DNA of 64,000 nucleotides from Pseudomonas sp. Marseille-Q3773 (GCF_916618955.1 NZ_OU745390.1:2976001-3040000); one strand, 5' to 3'. Shown: positions 34,320 through 43,940, counted from the stretch's first letter. A program made the numbers and translations. The notes: generated by a model from the sequence alone, not told the origin.

Positions 34320-34663
34320 GCGACAAATTCACCCCCGAGGACATGCCCATCCTTGAGCTGGACTTGAGCAATACCAAGCGGTTCGAGGCTTCCCGGTTTC
34401 TAGACAGCCCCGAAACCATCGCAGCTTTCCTGGCAGAAGCAATGAAAGCTAACGACGCTCAAACCCTGATGCATGCGTTGGGCGAAGTGGCGAAAGCCAA
34501 GGGCGTGAACCAATTTGCACAAGAGACGGGCGTCAACCGTGAATCGCTTTACAAGACCTTGAGGGGTGGCGATAAGACACGCTTCTCAACTATTCAGAAG
34601 CTGATGCTGGCTTTGGGGGTTGAGCTGACAGTGAGGCCACTTCAGAAGCTCCCAGCTTCTTAA
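34316..34663 (+). CDS. HI1420-type antitoxin, orphan
   Basis: 115 residues ending in a helix-turn-helix: LGEVAKAKGVNQFAQETGVNRESLYKTLRGGDKTRFSTIQKLMLALGVELTVRP. This is the downstream-antidote family that neutralises and autoregulates with an upstream RelE-fold toxin. The N-terminal 45 residues bind the toxin in relatives. No intact toxin is present, only the relic just upstream. AAGAGG precedes ATG 34316. It may now act as a stand-alone DNA-binding protein. Confidence 0.87.
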   Translation: MSDKFTPEDMPILELDLSNTKRFEASRFLDSPETIAAFLAEAMKANDAQTLMHALGEVAKAKGVNQFAQETGVNRESLYKTLRGGDKTRFSTIQKLMLALGVELTVRPLQKLPAS

Positions 34664-34718
34664 TAGGAGCCGCCCAACAGGCAAGCAGAACGCCAAATCG
34701 GTTGCCGGTCCAACAACG

Positions 34719-34752
34719 AAAAAGCCCCTGGAAACTTGCGCTTCCAGGGGCT
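34719..34752 (-). terminator. Rho-independent terminator of tRNA-Ser
   Basis: AGCCCCTGGAA (34723-34733) and TTCCAGGGGCT (34742-34752) form an 11-bp stem; on the minus strand it is followed by TTTTT. It lies 10 bases after the tRNA 3' end. Confidence 0.85.
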
Positions 34753-34762
34753 TCATCTTGTA

Positions 34763-34852
34763 TGGCGGAGAGATAGGGATTTGAACCCTAGGTACTGTTG
34801 CCAGTACAACGGATTTCGAATCCGTCCCGTTCGACCACTCCGGCATCTCTCC
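34763..34852 (-). tRNA. tRNA-Ser (anticodon CGA)
   Basis: A 90-nt tRNA with encoded CCA end. The acceptor stem GGAGAGA/TCTCTCC, the anticodon loop TTCGAAA within ACGGA/TCCGT (anticodon CGA, reading UCG), a long serine-type variable arm (TGTACTGGCAACAGTAC) and GGTTCAAATCC T-arm are all visible. A candidate promoter is at 34863-34890 and a terminator follows. No attachment-site duplication or integrase is seen. Confidence 0.97.
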
Positions 34853-34862
34853 AATGCCGCGC

Positions 34863-34890
34863 ATCATACCAGCGTTCTTTTGAAAGGCAA
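34863..34890 (-). promoter_or_regulatory. Candidate tRNA-Ser promoter
   Basis: On the minus strand TTGCCT (34890-34885), a 16-bp spacer and TATGAT (34868-34863), about 10 bases upstream of the mature tRNA 5' end. Confidence 0.6.
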
Positions 34891-34943
34891 ATCTTTTTTT
34901 CAAAAAAATCGCGTGGTATCAGGCGCTTGCGTGAACGTAGCGC

Positions 34944-35654
34944 TTACAGCGGCACGCCCAGGCGCTTGGCAACTTCTTCGTAGGCTTCGATCACGTCGCC
35001 CAGGCCCTGACGGAAGCGGTCCTTGTCCATCTTCTTGCGGGTCTCTTTGTCCCACAGGCGGCAGCCGTCCGGGCTGAACTCGTCGCCCAGCACGATCTGG
35101 CCGTGGAATACGCCGAACTCCAGCTTGAAGTCGACCAGCAGCAGGCCGGCGTCATCGAACAGCTTGCTCAATACTTCGTTGACTTTCAGCGACAGCTTTT
35201 TCATTTCCGCCAGCTGCTCGGCGGTGCCCCAGCCGAACGCGACAACGTGGGATTCGTTGATGAAGGGGTCGCCCTTCTCGTCGTTCTTCAGGAACAGTTC
35301 GAAGGTGGACGGCTCCAGCTTGATGCCCTCCTCCACGCCCAGGCGCTTGACCAGGCTGCCGGCGGCGTAGTTGCGCACCACGCACTCGACCGGGATCATG
35401 TCCAGCTTCTTCACCAGGCACTCGTTGTCGCCCAGCAGCTTGTCGAACTGGGTCGGCACGCCGGCTTCTTCGAGTTTCTGCATGATGAAGGCGTTGAACT
35501 TGTTGTTCACCATGCCTTTGCGGTCGAGCTGTTCGATGCGCTTGCCGTCGAATGCCGACGTGTCGTTACGGAACAGCAGGATCAAGCGGTCGGCGTCGTC
35601 GGTCTTGTAAACCGATTTGGCCTTGCCGCGGTAGAGTTCGTCGCGTTTTTCCAT
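34944..35654 (-). CDS. purC: Phosphoribosylaminoimidazole-succinocarboxamide (SAICAR) synthase
   Basis: 236 residues, the normal bacterial length. [18 protein letters not shown] is the N-terminal ATP-loop, with [16 protein letters not shown] and [11 protein letters not shown] marking the substrate and metal sites. The enzyme joins aspartate to CAIR in purine synthesis. It lies at the end of a minus-strand run dapA-bamC-MBL-purC, 30 bases after the MBL gene, an arrangement common in Pseudomonas. Confidence 0.96.
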   Translation of the reverse strand: MEKRDELYRGKAKSVYKTDDADRLILLFRNDTSAFDGKRIEQLDRKGMVNNKFNAFIMQKLEEAGVPTQFDKLLGDNECLVKKLDMIPVECVVRNYAAGSLVKRLGVEEGIKLEPSTFELFLKNDEKGDPFINESHVVAFGWGTAEQLAEMKKLSLKVNEVLSKLFDDAGLLLVDFKLEFGVFHGQIVLGDEFSPDGCRLWDKETRKKMDKDRFRQGLGDVIEAYEEVAKRLGVPL

Positions 35655-35684
35655 GATTGGGCTCCGCTTGCTTGAGATGTTGGG

Positions 35685-36443
35685 CTAGGCGATTTCACGC
35701 CAGTCGAGCCCGTGTTCCTGATTCGCCACCTGGAGCCAGTCCGGGTCGCACCCGAGGGTGTCGACAAAGCACTGGCGCGCCAGATGTGGCAGGTTGTTCT
35801 TGCTGCTGAGGTGGGCCAGCACCAGGTGTTGCAGGTTGCTCCAGCCCAACTCGTGCACCAGGCGCGCGGCCTGGTGATTGTTCAAATGCCCTTGCATGCC
35901 ACCCACCCGCCGTTTCAGGAAGGCCGGGTAGTGCCCGCGTGCCAGCAGGTCGCTGCAGTGGTTGGCCTCGATCAACAGTGCATCCAGCCCTTGGTACCGC
36001 TCCAGCAGCCGCGTGTCGTACGAGCCCAGGTCGGTCAGCATGCCGAAGCGCCGTTGGCCATCGCTGACCACGTACTGCAGCGGCTCGTAGGCATCGTGCT
36101 CGACCCGCGCCGCAGTCACTTCCAGGCTGCCGATCGGCAGGCTTTCGCCACAAGCGAGAAAACCGGCCACCTCCACCGGCTTGCGCATGCCGCGCAAGGT
36201 GCCTTGGCTGAGGTAGACCGGTACATTGTAGCGCCGCGACAGCAAGCCGACCCCATGCACGTGGTCGGCATGTTCGTGGGTAACCAATACCGCACTGAGC
36301 TGGGCCGGCGACACGCCGAGCAGCGCCAGGCGCCGCTCGGTCTCGCGCAGGGAAAAGCCGCAATCGACCAGGATGAAGGTGTCACCACTGGCGATCAGCG
36401 TGCCGTTTCCCTGGCTGCCGCTTCCGAGTACCGCGAAGCGCAC
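35685..36443 (-). CDS. MBL-fold metallohydrolase (YycJ/PhnP-like)
   Basis: 252 residues with the metallo-beta-lactamase motifs: THEHADHVHG (two-metal site, near residues 55-64), LTDLGSYD with Asp, EANHCSD, and a late HLS. The N-terminal GSGSQGNGTLI matches the YycJ/WalJ group, small phosphodiesterase-type hydrolases. The substrate is unknown. It begins at the base after the bamC stop and precedes purC. Confidence 0.88.
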   Translation of the reverse strand: MRFAVLGSGSQGNGTLIASGDTFILVDCGFSLRETERRLALLGVSPAQLSAVLVTHEHADHVHGVGLLSRRYNVPVYLSQGTLRGMRKPVEVAGFLACGESLPIGSLEVTAARVEHDAYEPLQYVVSDGQRRFGMLTDLGSYDTRLLERYQGLDALLIEANHCSDLLARGHYPAFLKRRVGGMQGHLNNHQAARLVHELGWSNLQHLVLAHLSSKNNLPHLARQCFVDTLGCDPDWLQVANQEHGLDWREIA

Positions 36444-37565
36444 TTAGCCCAGGTGATCCTGGATGGCGCTGAGCACGCGGCGGGCAACATCGGCCGGGGC
36501 CACGGTGTTGATATTCTTCTCGACCGTGACCTGTACGCTCTCGCCGACCTTGCTCAGGCGTACCTGATAACGCTCGGCACGGGCTTCACGCTCTTCCTTG
36601 GTCGGTTCGCTGCCGAACATGCGGCCGAAGAAACCAGGCTCGTTCTGCTTGTCTTCCGGCTTTTCCGACAGGTTGATGTAGTACAGGCCCAGGCTGCGGT
36701 TGATGTCCTCGACGCGCCATTCGCCGCCCTGCTCCAGGGCACGGCCCACGCTGGACCAGGCACGGTCCAGGTCGGCACCCAGGTACAGCACCGGGTTGCC
36801 ACTGCCGTCTTCGCTCAGGCTGACGCGGCTGGGGGCGTCGAAGTCGCGCGCGGCCAGCAGCGATACCGAACCGCCTTTCTCGGCACTGCGGTTCATGCTG
36901 GCGAGCATTTCGTCGACCAGCAGGGCATCGGCCCCGGTATTGCTGGAGGTGGACGGGAATGCAGGCTCGGCCGTGCTGCCAGCCGGGCGCTCGACGCTGA
37001 CCACGTACACCTCGGAGGTGTTGCGCTGCACGCCAGGCTCCATGCGAACGCGCACGCGCACTTCGCTGTCACTGCTGCTGGCCGTGCTGGCCAGGCGCTG
37101 GCCGAGGGAGGCCGAGAGTTCATCGAAACGCTGCCAGGTGGTGTTGAACTCACCGGTCTGCGGGCGCTCTTCGGCGATGCGGAAGCCGTTGTCCTCGAAG
37201 AACTGACGCGCCACCGGCCACACCTCGGCCGGCGAGTGCTGGGCCAGCACCCAACGGCTGCTGCCGCTGCGCTGCAGGCTGTAGTCGGTGACCTGGGCGG
37301 CGCCGCCGCTCAACGGTTGCGGGCGCGGCACTTCGAACTCGCCAGTGGCGCTGTCGTCGGCAACGTTACGCGGAATCGGCAGCAGCGGGTCAAGGCGCTT
37401 GACGTTGCTGGCGTCCGGCGGCAGCTGCATCGGCGCGGTCGGGTGCGCCTGCAGGTAATCGCTGCCGCGGTCGCGGAAATAGCCATCCTCGCCCCACAGC
37501 CAGCCACACCCACTGGTGCTGGAGATGATCAGGGCAAGGGCGGAAAGACCAGCCAGTCGCTTCAT
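36444..37565 (-). CDS. bamC: Outer membrane assembly lipoprotein BamC
   Basis: 373 residues. The signal peptide ends in lipobox STSGC (Cys20), giving an outer-membrane lipoprotein. The N-terminal unstructured segment (GYFRDRGSDYLQAHPTAPMQLPP) is the part that contacts BamD, followed by two helix-grip domains. It belongs to the BAM complex that folds beta-barrel proteins. It follows dapA by 15 bases, as in enterobacteria. Confidence 0.93.
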   Translation of the reverse strand: MKRLAGLSALALIISSTSGCGWLWGEDGYFRDRGSDYLQAHPTAPMQLPPDASNVKRLDPLLPIPRNVADDSATGEFEVPRPQPLSGGAAQVTDYSLQRSGSSRWVLAQHSPAEVWPVARQFFEDNGFRIAEERPQTGEFNTTWQRFDELSASLGQRLASTASSSDSEVRVRVRMEPGVQRNTSEVYVVSVERPAGSTAEPAFPSTSSNTGADALLVDEMLASMNRSAEKGGSVSLLAARDFDAPSRVSLSEDGSGNPVLYLGADLDRAWSSVGRALEQGGEWRVEDINRSLGLYYINLSEKPEDKQNEPGFFGRMFGSEPTKEEREARAERYQVRLSKVGESVQVTVEKNINTVAPADVARRVLSAIQDHLG

Positions 37566-37580
37566 GCGGTGTACTTCCTC

Positions 37581-38468
37581 TTAAACCAGTACGCCGGACT
37601 GGCGCAAGGCAGTACGGACTTTTTCGTGGCAGCCTTCGCTCAGCCAGGTCAATGGCAGGCGAATGCCCTTGTGCATCAGGCCCATTTCGACGAGTGCCCA
37701 TTTCACCGGGATCGGGTTGGACTCGCAGAACAGGTCTTTGTGCAGCGGCATGAGTTTTTCGTTGATTGCGCGGGCCTTCTCGGCATTGCCCGCAAGGGCG
37801 GCCTCACACAGGTCGGCCATTTCGCGCGGGGCGACGTTGGCGGTAACGGAAATGTTGCCCTTGCCGCCCATCAGGATCAGCTCGACGGCGGTCGGGTCGT
37901 CACCGGACAGGACGATGAAGTCGCTGCCGACGCCATCGAGGATGGCCTTGGCGCGGGCCAGGTCGCCGGTGGCCTCCTTGATGCCGATGATGTTCTTGAC
38001 CTTCGACAGGCGGATCACGGTCTCGGCCTGCATGTCGCAGGAGGTGCGGCCGGGTACGTTGTAGAGGATCTGCGGAATGTCGACGGCTTCGGCAATGTGC
38101 TTGAAGTGCTGGTACAGGCCTTCCTGGGTCGGCTTGTTGTAGTACGGCACCACCAGCAGGCAGGCGTCGGCACCGGCGCTCTTGGCGTTCTGGGTCAGGT
38201 GCACGGCTTCGGCGGTGGAGTTGGCACCGGTGCCGGCAATGACCGGCACGCGGCGGCTGCTGCGCTTGACGCGTTCGACCACGTGCTTGATGACCAGGAT
38301 GTGTTCTTCGACATCCAGCGTGGCCGACTCGCCGGTGGTGCCGACAGCGACGATCGCGTGGGTGCCGTTTTCCAGGTGGAAGTCTACAAGTTTGTCGAGG
38401 CTGTCCCAGTCAAGACGCCCTTGTGCATCCATGGGAGTGACCAACGCCACCATACTGCCCGCAATCAT
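37581..38468 (-). CDS. dapA: 4-hydroxy-tetrahydrodipicolinate synthase
   Basis: 295 residues. [45 protein letters not shown] is the N-terminal signature; LYNVPGRTS gives the catalytic Tyr and GIKEATGDL the Schiff-base Lys. It condenses pyruvate with aspartate semialdehyde in lysine synthesis. ATG 38468 has AGGAG 7 bases upstream; the longer frame to 38516 is not needed. A paralogous deaminase lies in the hydroxyproline cluster. Confidence 0.96.
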   Translation of the reverse strand: MIAGSMVALVTPMDAQGRLDWDSLDKLVDFHLENGTHAIVAVGTTGESATLDVEEHILVIKHVVERVKRSSRRVPVIAGTGANSTAEAVHLTQNAKSAGADACLLVVPYYNKPTQEGLYQHFKHIAEAVDIPQILYNVPGRTSCDMQAETVIRLSKVKNIIGIKEATGDLARAKAILDGVGSDFIVLSGDDPTAVELILMGGKGNISVTANVAPREMADLCEAALAGNAEKARAINEKLMPLHKDLFCESNPIPVKWALVEMGLMHKGIRLPLTWLSEGCHEKVRTALRQSGVLV

Positions 38469-38726
38469 GTAACTGCTCCTGCCGGAAAAAGAGAGCGGTA
38501 ATGGTACTGGGGGCATCGGCCTTGCACAAGCGAAGCAGGCGGGCGGAGCATTCCCCTCGGCGCCTTATTTCGCTACCCTTGATGCTTTGATCGGTGCAGC
38601 GCGGCCCGCCGGGCCGTCGACCTTGCTCCCCGCCAGCGTCCACGACCTCGCATGCGAGCCCAGGGCCCTGCCGACAGGAGGCTTTCGCCCGTCCTGCGCC
38701 GACCGCTCATCGCTTTAGGAATGTGC

Positions 38727-39287
38727 ATGTCCACCCCCACCGTCCGCGAACAATTCCTTGTCATCAGTGCCCTGGGCCCGAACCCCATGGAACTGGCCAA
38801 CGTCCTCAGCCGCGCTGCGTTCGAGAACCGCTGCGCGGTGGTCACCTCGCGCCTGAGCCGCCATGGCGAGACCAGCGCCCTGGTGTTGCAGGTGGGCGGC
38901 AGCTGGGATGCCCTGGCACGCCTCGAAGCCATGCTGCCGGGCCTGGGCAAGAAGCACGGCCTGACCCTCGACGTGGTGCGCAGCGCCGACCAGGAAGTGC
39001 GCCCGCAGGCCCTGCCCTACGTGGCCTACGTCAGCGCCGCCTACCGCCCGGACATCATCAACGAGCTGTGCCAGTTCTTCCTCGACCACCGCGTCGAGCT
39101 GGAAGCCATGACTTGCGATACCTACCTGGCGCCACAAACCGGCAGCAGCATGCTCAACGCCCAGTTCACCGTGATCCTGCCGGCCGGCACCCAGATCAGC
39201 TGGCTGCGTGACCAGTTCCTGGACTTCGCCGACGCGCTGAACCTGGATGCGCTGATCGAGCCCTGGCGCCCACAGAACCCCATGTAA
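38727..39287 (+). CDS. gcvR: Glycine cleavage system regulatory protein GcvR-like (tandem ACT domains)
   Basis: 186 residues with two ACT domains: REQFLVISALGPNPMELANVLSRAAFENRCAV and YVAYVSAAYRPDIINELCQFFLDHRVELEAM. E. coli GcvR binds glycine and GcvA to control the glycine cleavage operon; this is the orthologous position (divergent from dapA, upstream of bcp). AGGA lies 6 bases before ATG 38727; ATG 38721 is also possible. Confidence 0.88.
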   Translation: MSTPTVREQFLVISALGPNPMELANVLSRAAFENRCAVVTSRLSRHGETSALVLQVGGSWDALARLEAMLPGLGKKHGLTLDVVRSADQEVRPQALPYVAYVSAAYRPDIINELCQFFLDHRVELEAMTCDTYLAPQTGSSMLNAQFTVILPAGTQISWLRDQFLDFADALNLDALIEPWRPQNPM

Positions 39288-39296
39288 GGAGCCACC

Positions 39297-39770
39297 ATGG
39301 CCGTAGCACTCGACCAACCGGTCGCCGATTTCCAGGCCCAGGCTACCAGCGGGCAAACCGTGAGCCTGGGCGAACTAAAGGGCCGCCAGGTGGTGGTGTA
39401 CTTCTACCCGAAGGACAGCACGCCGGGCTGCACCACCGAAGGCCAGGGTTTCCGTGACCAGCATGACGCCTTTGCCGCGGCCAACACCGTGGTGTTCGGC
39501 GTGTCGCGCGACGGCATCAAGTCGCACGAGAACTTCAAGGCCAAGCAAGGCTTCCCGTTCGAGCTGATCAGCGACAAGGACGAGGCGCTGTGCCAGCTGT
39601 TCGACGTGATCAAGCTGAAGAAGCTGTATGGCAAGGAATACCTGGGCGTCGACCGCAGCACCTTCCTGATCGACAAGGACGGTGTGCTGCGCCAGGAATG
39701 GCGTGGGGTGAAGGTGCCGGGGCATGTGGATGCCGTGCTGGCTGCTGCTCAGGCCTTGAACAAGGCTTGA
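39297..39770 (+). CDS. bcp: Thioredoxin-dependent peroxiredoxin Bcp
   Basis: 157 residues of the BCP/PrxQ family. The peroxidatic cysteine is in YPKDSTPGCTTEGQGFRD. The resolving cysteine usually found five residues later (CTxEAC) is replaced by Gly, so this enzyme is of the 1-Cys type or uses Cys98 or another thiol. It reduces hydroperoxides in the cytoplasm. AAGGAG precedes ATG 39297; it follows gcvR by 9 bases and is probably co-transcribed. Confidence 0.93.
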   Translation: MAVALDQPVADFQAQATSGQTVSLGELKGRQVVVYFYPKDSTPGCTTEGQGFRDQHDAFAAANTVVFGVSRDGIKSHENFKAKQGFPFELISDKDEALCQLFDVIKLKKLYGKEYLGVDRSTFLIDKDGVLRQEWRGVKVPGHVDAVLAAAQALNKA

Positions 39771-39780
39771 GATCGGCTTG

Positions 39781-39874
39781 GGCTTCTTCGCGGGTAAACC
39801 CGCTCCCACAGGTACATCACAGCCCTCAAGGGCAGCGCCAAACCTGTGGGAGCGGGTTTACCCGCGAAGAAGGC
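39781..39874. repeat. Paired REP elements (inverted)
   Basis: GGCTTCTTCGCGGG...CCCGCTCCCACAGG and CCTGTGGGAGCGGG...CCCGCGAAGAAGGC face each other between the convergent bcp and permease genes. Confidence 0.9.
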
Positions 39875-39884
39875 AACACGCGGC

Positions 39885-40955
39885 CTAAAGCAGCGGCGAC
39901 ACACTCGGCTCCTGCCGCGGCCAGGCATCCAGCACTGCCTTGATCAGCGTCGCCAGCGGGATCGCGAAGAAGATCCCCCAGAACCCCCACAGCCCGCCAA
40001 ACAGCAGTACCGCGCAAATGATCGCCACCGGGTGCAGGCTCACCGCCTCGGAGAACAGCAGCGGTACCAGCACGTTGCCGTCCAGCGCCTGGATGATCGC
40101 GTACACCGTCATCAGGTAGATGAACTGGTCCCCCCAGCCCCACTGGAACAAGGCAATCAGGGTGACCGGCACGGTTACCACCACCGCCCCCACGTAGGGC
40201 ACCACCACCGACAACCCCACCAGCAGTGCCAGCAGCGCGGCGTAGTTCAGCCCCAGGCTGATGAAGGCGATGTAGGTGGCAATGCCGCAGATCAGGATCT
40301 CGATGCCCTTGCCGCGGATATAGTTGGCAATCTGCCGGTTCATCTCGCTGCCCACGCGGTTCAGCAGGGTGCGCTGGCGCGGCAGGTAGCCGCTGACCCA
40401 ACGGCCGATCATCTCGCGGTCCTTGAGGAAGAAGAACACCAGGATCGGCACCAACACCAGGTAGATCATGGCGTTGACCAGCAACGGCAGGCTGGACAGC
40501 GAGAAGGTCAGTGCCCATTGACCGAACTTGCCGATCTCCCCGCGCACCGACTCGATGGCGTGCAGCACCTGCTCGTCCGACACCAGGTGCGGGTAACGCT
40601 CGGGCAACAGCAACAGCAGCGACTGCCACTTGCCGAGCATGCCCGGCAGCTCGTTGAACAGGGTGATCAACTGGTGCCACAGCAGCGGCACCAGCACCAG
40701 CATGAACACCGCCAGCGCGCCGATGAACAGGGCGAACACCAGCATCACCGCCAACCGGCTCGGTACCCGCAGGCGCTCCAGGGCATTGACCAGCCCCTGC
40801 ATGAGGAACGCCAGCACCATGCCCGCCAGCACCGGCGCGAGCATGCCACCCAGGGTCAGTACTGCAGTGAAAGCCAGGAACAGCAAGACCGCCAGCACCA
40901 CCGCTTCCTCATCCGAGAAGTAGCGCTGCATCCAGTCGCGAAGCACTTTGAACAT
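39885..40955 (-). CDS. AI-2E family (PerM/YdiK-type) permease
   Basis: 356 residues with about eight transmembrane helices in the family layout: two early pairs (residues 20-80 and 150-175), a charged cytoplasmic section (SGYLPRQRTLLNRVGSEMNRQIANYIRGKGIEILICG) and a late cluster with VPYVGAVVVTVPVTLIALFQWG and WGFWGIFFAIPLATLIKAVL. Family members have been tied to quorum-signal export or sodium/proton transport; the substrate here is unknown. It is 19 bases downstream of a TusA-like gene. Confidence 0.87.
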   Translation of the reverse strand: MFKVLRDWMQRYFSDEEAVVLAVLLFLAFTAVLTLGGMLAPVLAGMVLAFLMQGLVNALERLRVPSRLAVMLVFALFIGALAVFMLVLVPLLWHQLITLFNELPGMLGKWQSLLLLLPERYPHLVSDEQVLHAIESVRGEIGKFGQWALTFSLSSLPLLVNAMIYLVLVPILVFFFLKDREMIGRWVSGYLPRQRTLLNRVGSEMNRQIANYIRGKGIEILICGIATYIAFISLGLNYAALLALLVGLSVVVPYVGAVVVTVPVTLIALFQWGWGDQFIYLMTVYAIIQALDGNVLVPLLFSEAVSLHPVAIICAVLLFGGLWGFWGIFFAIPLATLIKAVLDAWPRQEPSVSPLL

Positions 40956-40974
40956 TGACGATCCTTGGAAAGAC

Positions 40975-41214
40975 TCAGGCCTTGCGCAGCCAGTAAGTGT
41001 AGGTGCCAGCCTCGGCCGTCTCCTGCAGCAGGGTATGACCGGCCAGGCGGGCGAAAGTGCGGAAGTCGCGCTGTGAACCGGCGTCGGTGGCGATTACCTT
41101 GAGCACCGCGCCGCTGGCCAGGCGGTTGAGCTCCATCTTGGCCTTCAGCAGCGGCAACGGGCAATTCAGCCCACTGGCGTCCAGCTCGGCGTCACAGGTC
41201 AGGGTGTCACTCAT
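40975..41214 (-). CDS. TusA family sulfur-carrier protein
   Basis: 79 residues with the persulfide-carrying Cys in GLNCPLPLLKAKMELNRL (CPxP motif) and the two-strand end typical of TusA/SirA. Members relay sulfur for tRNA thiolation, molybdopterin or other pathways; several paralogues exist in Pseudomonas, so I do not call it TusA proper. ATG 41214 follows GGAGAG; it precedes the permease gene. Confidence 0.88.
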   Translation of the reverse strand: MSDTLTCDAELDASGLNCPLPLLKAKMELNRLASGAVLKVIATDAGSQRDFRTFARLAGHTLLQETAEAGTYTYWLRKA

Positions 41215-41336
41215 TGCGGGGCTCTCCAAAGGCATCGCCAGGCTGCTTCTCGATCAGGTCGGCTAGGATAGCGCCACTGGTCGCCAACGTGTGAGCCCGC
41301 TACAGTAGGTATCTTTGACCGACGCGAGTTTCATGC

Positions 41337-42773
41337 ATGAATCTACTGCGCCCTACCCTGCTGACGCTGGCCTGCCTGATGGCCCTCCCCGGCCATGCTG
41401 ACGACCTGCCATCACTGGGCGACGCCAGTTCCGCGATCGTTTCACCACAACAGGAGCACCAGCTTGGCCGGGCCTGGCTGAGCCTGCTACGCGGCCAGGT
41501 CAACCAGCTGAACGATCCGCAGCTCAAGGATTATGTCGAAACCAGCGTGTACCGGTTGGCCGAGACCAGCCAGTTACAGGACCGGCGCCTGGAATTCATC
41601 CTCATCGACAGCCGTGAACTGAACGCCTTCGCTGCCCCGGGCGGCATTGTCGGGGTCAACGGCGGGTTGTTCCTCAACGCCCAGACCGAAGGCGAGTACG
41701 CCTCGGTACTGGCCCACGAACTGGCGCACTTGTCGCAACGCCACTTCGCCCGCGGCGTCGAGGCCCAGCAGCGCATGCAACTGCCGATGATGGCGGCGTT
41801 GCTGGCTGGTATCGTGCTGGCGGCGGGCGGCGGTGGCGATGCCGGTATCGGCGTGATCGCCGGCACTCAGGCGGCGGCGATCCAGGAACAGCGCCGCTTC
41901 TCGCGGCAGAACGAACAGGAAGCCGACCGCATCGGCATCCAGAACCTGGAAAAGGCCGGTTACGACCCGCGCAACATGCCGACCATGTTCGAGCGTCTGG
42001 CGCGGCAGTACCGCTATGACGCCAAGCCACCGGAATTCCTGCTGACCCACCCGGTGACCGAGTCGCGTATCGCCGACACCCGCAACCGTGCCGAGCAGGC
42101 ACCCAAGGGCGGCGTCGAGGACAGCATGCGCTACCAGCTGATTCGTGCCCGGGTGGCACTGACCTACGAAGGCACCCCGGGGCTGGCGGCCAAGCGTTTC
42201 CGCGCCCAGCTCGACGAAGACCCGAAGCTGGACGCCGCGCGCTACGGCCTGGCCCTGGCGCAGATCAAGGGCGGCCAGCTCAACGAAGCGCGTGAGCTAC
42301 TCAAGCCGCTGCTGGTCAAGGCGCCCAACGACATCACCTACAACCTGGCGCAGATCGACCTGGATATCACCAACAACCGCCTGGCCGATGCGCAGCAGCG
42401 GGCCGAGCGCATGCAGGGGCTGTACCCGGGCAACTACCCGCTGAAGCAGGTACGTGCCGACCTGCTGGTGAAGCAGAACAAGCCAGCCGAGGCCGAAAAG
42501 GTGTTGGACGAACTGGTGAAGAGCCGCCCGGATGACCCGGACGTGTGGTACGACATGGCGGAAGTGCGCGGCTTGTCGGGCAATACCATCGGCTTGCACC
42601 GGGCGCGGGCTGAATACTTCACGCTGGTGGGGGATTTCGACCAGGCGATCCAGCAGCTGGATTACGCCAAGCGTCGGGCTGGCGGCAACTTCCCGCTGGC
42701 AGCGCAGATTGACCAGCGTCAGCGCGAGATCATGGAGCAGCAGCGCATGGTGCGGGAGATGATGGGCCGCTGA
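41337..42773 (+). CDS. bepA: Beta-barrel assembly-enhancing metalloprotease BepA (M48)
   Basis: 478 residues. Signal peptide MNLLRPTLLTLACLMALPGHA; zinc motif HELAH in ASVLAHELAHLSQRHFARG with the third ligand Glu in NEQEADRIG. The C-terminal ~200 residues are TPR repeats (ARYGLALAQIKGGQLNEARELLKPLL and later). In E. coli BepA (YfgC) it degrades or assists misassembled LptD in the periplasm. It diverges from the TusA-like gene. Confidence 0.93.
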   Translation: MNLLRPTLLTLACLMALPGHADDLPSLGDASSAIVSPQQEHQLGRAWLSLLRGQVNQLNDPQLKDYVETSVYRLAETSQLQDRRLEFILIDSRELNAFAAPGGIVGVNGGLFLNAQTEGEYASVLAHELAHLSQRHFARGVEAQQRMQLPMMAALLAGIVLAAGGGGDAGIGVIAGTQAAAIQEQRRFSRQNEQEADRIGIQNLEKAGYDPRNMPTMFERLARQYRYDAKPPEFLLTHPVTESRIADTRNRAEQAPKGGVEDSMRYQLIRARVALTYEGTPGLAAKRFRAQLDEDPKLDAARYGLALAQIKGGQLNEARELLKPLLVKAPNDITYNLAQIDLDITNNRLADAQQRAERMQGLYPGNYPLKQVRADLLVKQNKPAEAEKVLDELVKSRPDDPDVWYDMAEVRGLSGNTIGLHRARAEYFTLVGDFDQAIQQLDYAKRRAGGNFPLAAQIDQRQREIMEQQRMVREMMGR

Positions 42774-42774
42774 A

Positions 42775-42867
42775 GGCCATTCGCGGGCACGCCCGCCCCC
42801 ACAGGTACTGCACCGCCCGTGAGCGCTGCGCTATACCTGTGGGAGCGGGCGTGCCCGCGAAGAAGGC
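42775..42867. repeat. Paired REP elements (inverted)
   Basis: TTCGCGGGCACGCCCGCCCCCACAGG and CCTGTGGGAGCGGGCGTGCCCGCGAAG face each other between the convergent bepA and nadA genes. Confidence 0.9.
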
Positions 42868-42881
42868 GACGCGGTGTGGCG

Positions 42882-43940
42882 TCAGGCGTTACCGGACAAC
42901 TTCAGGCGTGCCGCCTGGGTAAAGTCCAGCATGCGGTTCAGCGGCTTGATCGCCTTCGGCACCAGCGCCGGGTCGACGAAGATCTCGTTGGTGCCCTTGC
43001 GCAGGCAATCCAGCACTCGCTCCAGGGTATTCATCGCCATCCACGGGCAGTGCGCGCAGCTGCGGCAGGCCGCGCCGTTACCGGCGGTCGGGGCTTCGAC
43101 GAACTCCTTGTCCGGGCACAGCTGCTGCATCTTGTAGAAGATGCCGCGGTCGGTGGCGACGATGAAGGTCTTGTTCGGCAGGGTCTGGGCCGCCTTGATC
43201 AGCTGGCTGGTGGAGCCGACCGCGTCGGCCAGCTCGATCACCGCTTCCGGCGACTCAGGGTGCACCAGAATCGCCGCGTCCGGATACAGCGCTTTCATGT
43301 CGGCCAGCTGGCGCGACTTGAACTCTTCGTGAACGATGCAGGCACCGTCCCACAGCAGCATGTCGGCACCGGTTTGCTTCTGGATGTAGCGGCCCAGATG
43401 CTGGTCGGGGCCCCAGATGATGGTTTCGCCGTTGTCCATCAGGCTTTCGACGATTTCCAGCGCGCAGCTTGAAGTCACCACCCAGTCGGCACGGGCTTTC
43501 ACCGCCGCAGAGGTGTTGGCGTAGACCACCACGGTGCGCTCGGGGTGCTGGTCGCAGAAGGCCGAAAACTCTTCCACCGGGCAGCCCAGGTCGAGCGAGC
43601 AGGTAGCCTCCAGGGTCGGCATCAGCACGCGCTTTTCCGGGGTGAGGATCTTGGCGGTCTCGCCCATGAAACGTACACCGGCAACGACGACGGTTTGCGC
43701 CGGGTGGTTCTTGCCGAAGCGGGCCATTTCCAGCGAGTCGGACACGCAGCCGCCGGTTTCTTCGGCCAGCGCCTGGATGACCGGGTCGCAGTAGTAATGG
43801 GCGACCAGCACGGCATTCTGTGCCTTGAGCTCGGCAGCGATGGCCGCACGGTATTCGGCCTCCTGTTCGGCTGTCAGCGGGTTGGGCTGCTTGGCGTCGA
43901 GGTGGGCCTGAACCAAAAGGCGTTCGGAAATCTGGGTCAT
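42882..43940 (-). CDS. nadA: Quinolinate synthase A
   Basis: 352 residues. [29 protein letters not shown] is the family signature; the three 4Fe-4S ligands are in [25 protein letters not shown] and [17 protein letters not shown]. The enzyme condenses iminoaspartate with dihydroxyacetone phosphate to quinolinate for NAD. ATG 43940 is the family start. The upstream 214 bases (43941-44154) hold only leader sequence and the hairpin after the YdgA-like gene. Confidence 0.96.
   Translation of the reverse strand: MTQISERLLVQAHLDAKQPNPLTAEQEAEYRAAIAAELKAQNAVLVAHYYCDPVIQALAEETGGCVSDSLEMARFGKNHPAQTVVVAGVRFMGETAKILTPEKRVLMPTLEATCSLDLGCPVEEFSAFCDQHPERTVVVYANTSAAVKARADWVVTSSCALEIVESLMDNGETIIWGPDQHLGRYIQKQTGADMLLWDGACIVHEEFKSRQLADMKALYPDAAILVHPESPEAVIELADAVGSTSQLIKAAQTLPNKTFIVATDRGIFYKMQQLCPDKEFVEAPTAGNGAACRSCAHCPWMAMNTLERVLDCLRKGTNEIFVDPALVPKAIKPLNRMLDFTQAARLKLSGNA

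Noticed and set aside
34763..34852. tRNA-Ser as island attachment site
   Set aside because: No integrase and no duplicated tRNA 3' end in the flanking sequence; only small accessory genes lie beside it.
35712..38501. 929-codon plus-strand frame opposite MBL, bamC and dapA
   Set aside because: Runs antisense through three recognised genes and shows no domain.
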